Of a stretch of DNA of 64,000 nt, positions 10,954 through 19,242 are shown piece by piece. The DNA is from Acrasis kona. Lineage: Eukaryota > Heterolobosea > Eutetramitea > Acrasida > Acrasidae. The notes below the pieces were generated by a model, which searched no databases, was not told the origin of the DNA, and saw only the letters and a program-made list of their open reading frames with translations. The stretch is taken from contig JAOPGA020000836.1 of assembly GCA_026419775.2 (NCBI GenBank), forward strand, positions 1 to 64,000, written 5' to 3'. Positions within the stretch are counted from its first letter, which is position 1; each line of letters opens with the position of its first letter. The position numbers and the translations under genes are program-made.

Positions 10954-12132
10954 TTACATCATCATTGTGACAATTACAGCAGCGACGATGCCAATCAAGA
11001 ATGATTTTTGAACTGCAGAGTTTGATTCTCTTGACAAATCATCTCCAGATTCATTTTGAGTTGGAGCCTTGGTGCTTGGTGCCGAGGTGCTTGGTCTTGG
11101 TGTAAGTTGAACTGGTGGTGAGCTTGTCGATGCAGTTGGAACGCATGCACATCTGTCGTTGCCTGGTTGCTTGTCCAAACTGGTTTCATACCAGTGTACA
11201 AATCCGCTTGGGCAAGTCCAGCATGGGTTAACCTGCTCGCATTGTTCTTCACAATCGGCTCCTTGGTATCCTGGTTTGCATACACATGAACCTCCGTTGC
11301 AGTATCCATTTCCATTGCACTCTTTGGTCATCGCGTTTCTAAATCTTCTTGCTGGTGAAGCATTGTTGTCACCAGATAAGTTGGCGCTACATGTATTGGA
11401 TTTGACTTTTCTTGCCGGTGAAGCATTGTTATCACCAGATAAGTTGGCGTTGCAAACTGGTAGAGTTGGTTTTGGTGACTCTGAAGTTTGTGGAGATGAG
11501 GTTGTTGGTTTTGGTGTCAAATTGACTGGTGGTGCGGTAGTGGTGGTAGGAGCAACAGTGGTGGTTGGTGCAACAGTGGTTGGTTTTGGTGTCAAATTGA
11601 CTGGTGGTGCGGTAGTGGTGGTAGGAGCAACAGTAGTTGTTTCGGGAGCGGCGGTTGTGGTTGGGCACTCCTTGCATACTGGGCATGCTGTACGTTGTGC
11701 TCTTGCGGGGGAAGCATTGTTGTCACCAGAAAGGTTGGTCTCACCGCATGGGCATGGTGGGCAGGTGGTTGGTGCAACAGTGGTTGGTCTTGGTGTTAAC
11801 TGGACTGGTGGTGCAGTTGTGGTAGTTGGTGTAACAGTTGTAGTGGTGCAATCATACTCACAGTTTTCTCCTTCAAATCCAGGGTTACAGACACAAACTT
11901 GGTTAACGCAACCACCTTTACCGCTGCACACTGGTGCGGTACGTGCTCCTCTCGCTGGAGAAGCGTTGTTATCACCAGACAAATTGGCGTCGGGGAGACA
12001 ACTTGAGGATGTCCTTAATCTTCTTGCAGGAGAGGCATTGTTGTCTCCTGATAAGTTGGTTCCACATTGGTGAGCGGATACGCACACCCAAAGAGCGATA
12101 AGCACGACAATGGATAGAATTCTCTTGTTCAT
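10954..12132 (-). CDS. GPI-anchored EGF protein with five invariant NLSGDNNASPAR modules
   Basis: 392 residues. Residues 1-20 are a signal peptide and the end (SFLIGIVAAVIVTMMM) is a GPI-type hydrophobic tail. Two EGF-like units are visible (about 69-95 and 272-298). Thr/Pro-rich linkers (TTTTAPPV, TPKPTT) separate them. The striking element is NLSGDNNASPAR at 26-37, 50-61, 133-144, 230-241 and 251-262, each between cysteines and followed by x-x-R/K. Every copy holds two N-glycosylation sequons (NLS, NAS). A final Cys module (304-330, CWTCPSG..HWY..RCAC) matches the one in the protease at 16-1146. Probably a cell-surface or matrix protein; function unknown. The repeated module is not one I recognise. 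Confidence 0.85.
   Translation of the reverse strand: MNKRILSIVVLIALWVCVSAHQCGTNLSGDNNASPARRLRTSSSCLPDANLSGDNNASPARGARTAPVCSGKGGCVNQVCVCNPGFEGENCEYDCTTTTVTPTTTTAPPVQLTPRPTTVAPTTCPPCPCGETNLSGDNNASPARAQRTACPVCKECPTTTAAPETTTVAPTTTTAPPVNLTPKPTTVAPTTTVAPTTTTAPPVNLTPKPTTSSPQTSESPKPTLPVCNANLSGDNNASPARKVKSNTCSANLSGDNNASPARRFRNAMTKECNGNGYCNGGSCVCKPGYQGADCEEQCEQVNPCWTCPSGFVHWYETSLDKQPGNDRCACVPTASTSSPPVQLTPRPSTSAPSTKAPTQNESGDDLSRESNSAVQKSFLIGIVAAVIVTMMM
11347..11382 (-). repeat. NLSGDNNASPAR module, copy 5
   Basis: Same 12 residues, followed by RFR. Closest at DNA level to copy 4, consistent with a late local duplication. Confidence 0.95.
11410..11445 (-). repeat. NLSGDNNASPAR module, copy 4
   Basis: Same 12 residues, followed by KVK. 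Differs from copy 5 only by GAT for Asp and CCG for Pro. Confidence 0.95.
11701..11736 (-). repeat. NLSGDNNASPAR module, copy 3
   Basis: Same 12 residues, followed by AQR. Distinctive silent codons CTT (Leu), TCC (Ser) and CCC (Pro). Confidence 0.95.
11950..11985 (-). repeat. NLSGDNNASPAR module, copy 2
   Basis: Same 12 residues, followed by GAR. Codons AAT, TTG, GAT, the second N as AAC and GCG differ from most other copies, all silently. Confidence 0.95.
12022..12057 (-). repeat. NLSGDNNASPAR module, copy 1
   Basis: 36 bp encoding the 12-residue core, followed by RLR. This copy uses TCA-GGA for S-G and CCT for P, unlike the other four. Confidence 0.95.
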
Positions 12133-12551
12133 TTGTTGTTGCTTGTTGATTTTGTTTGAATCATTTCACAACAATCCGATCTGTTTAAATACTCATTTCT
12201 GAATTTCCGGAAGTTTAAAAAAATGATTTCGATATATTAAAATGGTGCACAATCTTTTTATAGTATCCGAAAATAATTATGGTAACCCGAATCATATTTT
12301 AATGCGTTTGATTGGGTGAGCGTTGCTGTAATGTCATTCAGTTACGGCCTCCTATAGATCAATAAAAATCGGGAAGGACATTGTAAAAAACTTCATTTCG
12401 AACTGCTCATCATGCACGGATGCAGAGATTGTTTGGGTGCAACCACTTACTGTATACAACACAAAGTTGGGGGGGATAAAACGAACCTTTTATGAGCTTT
12501 AAATGTTTAATAAATGCCTCTTCGCTATGGTTAACAATAGAAGTTCCACGC
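12133..12551. other. intergenic region upstream of the EGF gene
   Basis: About 420 bp with no convincing coding frame. It lies upstream of the minus-strand EGF gene, so it should hold its promoter, but I see no recognisable motif. A short minus-strand frame here runs into the GST remnant and is taken as chance. Confidence 0.5.
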
Positions 12552-12910
12552 AGATGCACTCGCCGATGGTGTAGAGGACTGGAGAGCACTATACGTGCGA
12601 AACGTGTACGAGAACACTCTGGAGGAATTTGAAAAATTTTGTGATGAGAAGTTCCCATATTACGTCAAGATCTACGAGAAGTTTTTGAGCGAATCTAATG
12701 ACAAGCCTTTCTTTGTCACAAAGCAACCAACATTCGCCGATTACCTCATTTTAGATGATATTAGTCACGCAAAGAGTTCGCAAGGACATTCTGAAAGATG
12801 CCCCACTACTTGCAAAGTTCCAAGAGACCATGACTGAAAGGAAAGGAATCAAGGAGTACTTGGCCAATGGTCGCAGACCAGAAAAAGCGAACGGTGTAGA
12901 TCGTGGTTAA
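12552..12910 (+). pseudogene. glutathione S-transferase remnant, truncated and frameshifted
   Basis: The frame opens without an ATG at ADALADGVEDWRALY and continues as a GST C-terminal helical domain (FVTKQPTFADYLILDD, matching the F-x-G/x-x-x-TFADY-L pattern of mu/sigma-type GSTs). Near 12770 the frame breaks: the matching continuation, VRKDILKDAPLLAKFQE, is in the next frame and ends at TAA 12908-12910. The whole N-terminal thioredoxin-like domain with the glutathione site is absent upstream. A single-base shift plus loss of the first half indicates a dead fragment. A misassembled or intron-split gene is less likely because no splice site fits. Confidence 0.78.
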
Positions 12911-13167
12911 TAAATCTTCTTCAAATAACAATTGCTCTTTAAAATACATACTCGCATGGTGAAGTGATTTCCGAATGGTTGTTACATTTTACTTGTGAAT
13001 GAACAATGAGAATGTTGGCCATCGTGCTATTTGACAATATGAATGCCGTGTTGTACTCCTACTTTGGTTGCGTTATGGTAGATTGGCTATAATTGTCCTC
13101 ACCACGAGTAATCTTCATCCCGCCTACAATCTTGTAACAGATTACTATTGGGACAACCTCAATATAG

Positions 13168-14894
13168 ATGTTGGATGTTGATGGTTTTATTTTCGACTGT
13201 AATTTCGACTCAGGGAACATTCTAGATGTTAAGAAAACAGAATTTCAACAAACAGAAAATGTATACTCTTTTGACATCTACTCGCGTCGTGATGGTCAAG
13301 GAACGCCATATGAGTCGAAGTACAGAACATGGTTTTATTTCTCAATAGCAGGGCAAAATTGCAAAAAAGGCACAACCGTCAAATTCACATTACATGATGT
13401 AAACAATCATTCAAAGCTGTATTCTGAGGGGATGAGACCTGTCGTTAAATCACTACCTGGCATACCAGAATGGGAACACATTAAAAGCAAAGCGACATTT
13501 TCTACAAAGAAGTCAGACAACGAGGAAAAGAATTCGGTTTCGTTCCAACATAGGTTCGAATTTGACGAGCATCAAATCACATACTTTGCATTCACGTTTC
13601 CATTCTCATACTCAGAATGTCAAAACCTGCTAGACTCACTTGATCACAAATTCTCCACGAATTCAAACATTTATTATCATCGCGATAACTTAATTTACAG
13701 TCCTGATGGAAGAAGAGTAGATTTGATAACCATCTCTTCAAAAACTCGTATCACATCTGATACTGGTTCAAATTTACCAAACATGTTTCCAGATTCTAAT
13801 CAGAAGCGATCCTGCTTGTTTCAAAATAAACCCACTTATTTTTTAAGTGCCAGGATACATCCTGGAGAGACTCCGGCGAGTCATGTATTTAATGGTTTTT
13901 TAAACTTTATAACTGATGCAAGTACAGTCTTGAACATTATAACTCAGTCAACTCAACAACAATAGATAATCCCCTTGCTAAAATTCTCCGAGAGAAATTT
14001 GTATTCAAGTTGGTTCCAATGATAAACCCTGATGGTGTCTTTAGAGGTCACTATCGAAAGTAAGTCGAATCGATATCACATAAGCACTAAACCGAAAAGC
14101 GACTCTATGGGCGTCAATCTTAACCGCTGCTATCATGATCCCAGTGTAGAAGAGCAACCTTCTATATATGCAATCAAAAATGTAAGACATCGACAAGAGT
14201 AAATTTGTTTGACATTTTTTTTATTTGACAGCTACTGATACATCTCAAAAACTATGAAAATTTAGAGTTTTATGTAGATCTACACGGGCACGCATCAAAG
14301 AGGGGTTGTTTCATGTTTGGAAACTCACTACAAGATGCAGAACAACAAATCAAAAATGTCTTGTATCCAACTCTTGTTTCAATCTACTCTAAATATTTTG
14401 AACTTGATGCTTGTAACTTTTCTGAAAAGAATATGAGTGCTAATGATGCGTAAGAATTTTTAAATACTTAAATATTAATTAAAAGTCAAGGAGTCAGTAA
14501 ATGTGGTACTGGAAGGGTGGCTACTTATAGAGATACAAAAATAACAAATATTTATACATTAGAATGTAATTATAATACAAATAAAATTGTAAATGTAGAG
14601 GCGGGTGTTGAAAAGAATAATAAAAAACTACCATTTATTCCAGAGCAATATACAATAGAGATTTTCCACAAAGTAGGAAGGTCTTTGGCTGAAGCTCTTT
14701 TGGATTATTATAATTTTCATCCAAACTCGAAGATTGAAGGTACGAGATTCAAAACAATTCAGGGTGTGTGTAGCCATGTAAAAAGTAAAATAAGAACAAA
14801 TAAAAATAAATTTGGGAGCGTCAATATATCAGGTATAAGAGAGCCTACCAAGCAAATCAAGGTAGTCAAGAAAAAACAAAAGCCATTAAAATAA
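13168..14894 (+). CDS. cytosolic carboxypeptidase, CCP5-like tubulin deglutamylase, 5 exons
   Basis: Exons 13168-13921, 13966-14059, 14100-14181, 14232-14449 and 14486-14894 give 518 residues in frame. M14 zinc peptidase features appear in order: the N-terminal beta domain with RTWFYFS, the zinc ligands H and E in [34 protein letters not shown], the third ligand in [17 protein letters not shown], a GTGRVA loop and YTLECNYN. The GHYR-x-DS-x-GVNLNR stretch fits CCP5/AGBL5, which removes branch-point glutamates from tubulin, better than other CCPs. Intron 2 has two possible acceptors; the one at 14099 restores the family motif. A Lys-rich tail ends the protein. It fits a cell that builds modified microtubules or flagella. 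Confidence 0.85.
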
Positions 14895-15240
14895 TTTTGT
14901 CCAAAATGTTCAAATGTGATTGTCATCCAAACCTATTGCAAGCTGTCATGTTTCTACATAATCTCGTCTTATAATCATGATGCGAATAGAAGTTTTGTTT
15001 TATCGATCAAGGTTTAATTTATAAAAGTCATCGTTCGCTGTTTCTTTTATTTCAACCGACATCTATTTAACGTGCATATGATTGATCAGAGTAAGTTAAG
15101 TAAATAACCCTGCGCATGCTCGTGAAATACCGGAGGTTTCCGGCTAAAAGTACGAACAGTAAATTGTAAAGTGCGGAGTTCCGCTTCGTTATGTCCTCCG
15201 CGTTTTATGCATATTCATCCTTTACTAAGATACTAATAGA
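14895..15240. other. intergenic region
   Basis: About 345 bp between the carboxypeptidase and the next gene on the same strand. I see no coding frame, tRNA or repeat. The last 100 bp is the likely promoter of the downstream gene; no element is recognisable. Confidence 0.5.
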
Positions 15241-16047
15241 ATGACATCACATGGTGATACCGATGTCGACTCTGATTGTGATGCAGAAGGAGCAATGGTT
15301 GCGCTTCAAGTCCAAATTGACCCCTTGCCCAGCGAACCACAAGATGAAATAAAGATAAAGAGATTTTGTGTGGATAATGAAACTTCTTTATGTTCACTAG
15401 AAGAACAAATAAACGCTCCATGCCCAGAGCTCGAATGGGGATGGATGAAAAATGTAAACGACAAATGGGTTAATCTATCAGAAGAGAAAGTTAAACGTGA
15501 AGATGAATTCAAACAGATAATCATTGAACATTCTTCATCGACTGTTAGTAAAACTCATCCCATAAGACTTCGTGCAGTCGCCATAGCTCCAAAAAAGCGT
15601 AGTGAACAAGCCGGATGTAAAAAGCAGAAAGCAAACTGTAGCATTAGCAGCTGTATCAAAAAACTCACAACCTCCGCTTGCCCCGAAGGAGGCCTAATAG
15701 GATGTTCGTTATCGTTTTTAAGAGGCATCATAAACTGCAAAAGTTATAATTCAACAACCGAACCTTCAAATAAGAATAATGTAGTTGAAAAAGTTAACCT
15801 AGAACCACCTAAACCAACAAAACTAGAGACAGTTGTTCCTGAAGAGAAAGAACCTAATGATGCTACAATAACTGATGAAATAATTATCAAACCGAAGGAA
15901 ACAATCTACGTTCAACAGCATGAGTGCCTCAAAATGATGGGATTTGAGGCGGGACAAGACGAATGGGACTTCAATGAGCGGATGCTTAAAGAACACGGGG
16001 GATGCCTTCGTTCGGCAATGGATGCTTTGTATAAAATACGAAAATAA
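15241..16047 (+). CDS. PB1-like plus UBA-like protein, possible p62/NBR1-type scaffold
   Basis: 268 residues, intronless. Residues about 33-95 read like a PB1 domain: IKIKRFCVD at the first strand, a SLEEQI helix, then EWGWMKNVNDKWVNLSEE-KVKREDEF, matching the usual W-x-D-x-x-G-D-x-V-x-L/S-S-x-x-E-L ending. A Cys-rich middle (AGCKKQKANC, SSCIKK) is followed by an acidic linker. Residues about 225-265 (CLKMMGFEAGQ... GGCLRSAMDALYKI) resemble a UBA fold with its M-G-F loop. PB1 plus C-terminal UBA is the p62/SQSTM1 and NBR1 plan, but no ZZ finger is evident. Role in selective autophagy is inference. The domain calls are by eye and moderate. Confidence 0.5.
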   Translation: MTSHGDTDVDSDCDAEGAMVALQVQIDPLPSEPQDEIKIKRFCVDNETSLCSLEEQINAPCPELEWGWMKNVNDKWVNLSEEKVKREDEFKQIIIEHSSSTVSKTHPIRLRAVAIAPKKRSEQAGCKKQKANCSISSCIKKLTTSACPEGGLIGCSLSFLRGIINCKSYNSTTEPSNKNNVVEKVNLEPPKPTKLETVVPEEKEPNDATITDEIIIKPKETIYVQQHECLKMMGFEAGQDEWDFNERMLKEHGGCLRSAMDALYKIRK

Positions 16048-16256
16048 ATGACATTAATTATTATTTTATTGAATGTAGTAACATATTCACAGTAAGTAGT
16101 TTTATTGTTTGTATTATTACCCAATCGATTGTGGTAATTTCTCGAAAAATCTTCCTGCTGTATAGCATTGTTTCATCTTCGTCCATCCATTGGTATTGGA
16201 TTGTAGCTTGTTATAACAAGCTCCGCGGCTTTTGTAAGCTTCAAATAAATCTTACA

Positions 16257-16969
16257 ATGGGTCTTCTTGGTGTGACTGCATCGATAATTGCAGCTCTAAT
16301 CATACCATCTGTAGGGAGACGAGTTTTTAGCGGTAAAACAAAGTTGCCAGAAACCAAGGAAATTGTGAAAGCTGATGACAAAGTAGTCGCTTCTACAAAT
16401 CAATTCGGTAGTATCAAAAGTACTCTCATAAATAGCTTGTCTGGTTATAACAGCACCAAACCAACTCCTCCCCAAAGTGAGATAATCAATCTATTGACAA
16501 TGTAATTTAGATAGTGGAAGTAACCCGCGATGTCACCACTCAAGAAGAGATTGATGATTTTGTACAGCAAATCCGGAAAGTAACTAATGAAGTCACAAAA
16601 GCGTTGGATCAAAAATCACTCCAACCCAAAACAATTGAACAATCACAAGATGAAGACGACCAAAGGATTGTAATTGATCTAATCAAAGACCAAATCACAA
16701 AACTACCAAACAACGTAACAGAAGGCAACCTAGATGCTGTTGAACATGGACTTTCTACAGCTGCAATGTATAATTTGTTCAAGGAAAAAGTTCAAAACAT
16801 GAGAGAAGAGTTGGAGAAAGCTGAACAGAACATGGAAGACGAAGAACAAAGACCCACTCCTACATCACCACAAATTGAATATCAGGAACCAGAAGAAGAA
16901 CCGTTTGCTCCCTCACAGAACATATCTCTTTTCAACAGAATACAACAAAAACTGAAAAATAAACGTTAA
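16257..16969 (+). CDS. small N-terminally membrane-anchored coiled-coil protein, 2 exons
   Basis: Exons 16257-16476 and 16515-16969 give 224 residues. The 38-bp intron (GTGAG donor, GATAG acceptor) joins the two frames and rebuilds an ATG codon at the junction. Residues 3-17 (LLGVTASIIAALIIP) are a hydrophobic anchor or uncleaved signal. The rest is soluble: a charged helical region (about 75-110 and 150-185) and a Glu/Pro-rich tail ending in a basic LFNRIQQKLKNKR. I do not recognise a family. Short N-terminal anchor followed by basic residues could suit mitochondrial outer membrane or ER. Confidence 0.62.
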
Positions 16970-17012
16970 TTGTACAAACTAATATTTTTTATTAATTACA
17001 TTTGCAACATGA

Positions 17013-18669
17013 CTACTTTGAACAAGTACTAAAGTCACATGGATCTTTACAAGGGAGTTGAGAGGATGGCAGAGCAAATGGAATGTCCTCTCCGCGTATC
17101 GAGGTAAACTTTGAACTCCATTCTTTGTTGACTAGATTATAAAACCTTTCGTACTTTCCTTGCTTCCTCAACACCTTCTCTGTAATATCCGACACACCTC
17201 CAAGCATTGCCACGACAGTTGTTACTTTAGAATCCCATGTTACTACCGGACTAATACCTGTACCATCAGTGAAACTAGCCTCAGTTGATCCAAAGGGTCC
17301 TTGCATTCTTGATCCCTTCAACATTGTCAAGTACCAAGAAAGGCCATGTTGAGGACTTGCTAATATTACAGGATAGGCACCATAGGGAGTCACAACATCA
17401 GTGTGCTGTACTGTTTCGAAACTTATGGATTGGATTCCACAAGCGGACAAATAACCAGGGTCATAAGATCCCGTACGTGTAGGTGATGTCACCGAAGCAA
17501 ACATGCCAGGAATGTTGTTCATGTAAGAGTACCATGTTCTTGCCTTCTCTCCATTAATAAATAACCTCTTGTTTATTTCGACAGATCTGTAAGGTAGATT
17601 GAGGTACTTCCATTTTTCATGAGAAGAGAACCACCAACCCCTTTCGACTGTGATGTTGCCCTTGGGTGTGACAAAGTCAACGGATTGTAATTTTTCTCTT
17701 TTGTAATTCCAAATAGCTTCCTTGTCAGAGGATGACCATGTGTGAGTGTTTGCATAAAGTTCAAAAAAGAAGATCATGAGTTCTCCCTCATAAGGATCGT
17801 CTAAATAGCAAGGAGGAGAGTTACAGAACGGAGATTCATAGTTGGACCTTTCAACAGAAGATGTTACATTTTTAATATTTGCGACCGTTCTAATGCGGCC
17901 TTCTGACTCATAAAAAATTAACCAAGCAGAATGTTTCATCAGCTCAACATGCTCCTCATACTGTGAAGCAAGATTATAATTATCTGTATCCTTCAGGACC
18001 TGTATGCATGCAATCATTGACCAAACTAATTGACCATTATCCAAGGAGGGAACGCGGTCCAACCAATCCCACAACAAAGAAGCTCCATCGTCCGTCACCA
18101 TAAACCAAGGAAGGAACCCTCCGAACCCAGGATACTTTTCATTGAACTTTTTGTAACTATTTATTTTTCTTTGTAGTGTTTGGAGTATAATTTGTTTTAC
18201 ATCTTTTGTACCAAAATGCTTCATTCCATCTTGTTCGGCTGTCGTTGTAAAAAACGAAAGAGCATTCTTGTCGCCTTGAAGGGCCAATGTTAGAATGTTC
18301 AAGTGTAAAGACTCTTTGCTCGAGGCAGAGAATGGATGTTTTGGATCGTGTTTAAGTCCCGATTCGAACTCTATTCCGTGACCGTCATAAGTAAGTCCAG
18401 AAACAGCATTGTACCCTATATCGTGCACGTAGAATTTACCTTCCCTTATAATGTTATAAAATCTATGAGTATATGAAATACCAATATGAAATTGTGTTCA
18501 TTAATTCTTCCCTTTTGTTTAGTGAAGTATAAACGTCATCTGTATTATACTCCCTAGCAAATCTACATGAATTTATTGAGTAGTTTGTACTCTGGTGCTC
18601 CTTCGGTACCCAATTGCAATCATAGCCCGTGAACAATAGCAAGAAGGCACAAATATAAGCAGACAACAT
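17013..18669 (-). CDS. secreted glycoside hydrolase-like protein (GH144/GH162-type), 2 exons
   Basis: Exons 18669-18482 and 18444-17013 are joined by a 37-bp intron (GTATT donor, ATAAG acceptor), giving 539 residues. The ATG chosen starts a signal peptide (MLSAYICAFLLLFTGYDCN); another ATG lies ten codons upstream. The body is helical with motifs typical of an (alpha/alpha)6 barrel: FGGFLPWF, RVPSLDNGQLVWSM, DDPYEGELMIFFFELY, MQGPFGSTEASFTDGTG and KVTTVVAMLGG. These resemble endo-beta-1,2-glucanase and glycoamylase-like families, with the glutamate of DDPYEGE or STEAS as possible catalytic residues. Family choice is from motif memory; substrate unknown. It may digest bacterial glucans in phagosomes or outside the cell. 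Confidence 0.5.
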
Positions 18670-18699
18670 ATTTTGACTTCTAATGTTGAATCTCAACAA

Positions 18700-19242
18700 C
18701 TTTTATACCGCGATTTTGATTATTCTTCTAAAAATAAATCTATCATTTCAAATCACAACATCATTACAAAAGATTGTGAATCACATCAAAGATATCCCTC
18801 AAAGCATACATAATGGATGATAGATAATTAACCGAGAAAGTCGGAAAGTTGCATCATAATGAATCAAATACTTTCACCTTAAATTATTAATCGCTCTATG
18901 CATGGAGAAGTTTTAGAAAAGGTTGATGAAGTTAGAGATTGTGCTTAACATGCATTAATTTTTTGACAACTAAAGATTTCTTGACGAAATTTATTAAATA
19001 ACATTTGCATCACTTATTTCCTCAAACTCACTGCTGCTATCTGTTGTGTATATGTCCTTATAATTGTTATCCGATGATTCAAACCATATTCTTGAAATGT
19101 TTGAACGTCACATGGTACCTCGTCTAATACTCTTGGCTTAAATGATAGTGCTGTTGCTACGAAGTTAAAGATAATAGGACCCACGACATATTTCAATATT
19201 GTTTTATTTTCGATCAACCATTGCCACTAGAGCATAAAGAAG
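18700..19242. other. intergenic region
   Basis: About 540 bp, AT-rich. A 67-codon minus-strand frame at 19014-19217 has no ATG and a stop just upstream. A TTTAATAAAT just past it could be a polyadenylation signal for it or for the L2HGDH gene. Otherwise nothing supported. Confidence 0.45.

Noticed and set aside
11347-12057. Five repeats as insertions of a mobile element
   Set aside because: Copies differ at silent sites only and have no target duplications or shared non-coding flanks.
11159-12073. 304-codon plus-strand frame opposite the EGF gene
   Set aside because: It is the antisense shadow of the Thr/Pro and module repeats (Val/Gly-rich), with no signal or domain.
10954-12132. EGF-gene modules as introns or inteins
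   Set aside because: They lack GT-AG ends and intein motifs, and are only 36 bp with both reading frame and amino acids conserved.
19014-19217. 67-codon minus-strand frame after L2HGDH
   Set aside because: No ATG, an upstream stop, and no splice join to L2HGDH keeps frame.
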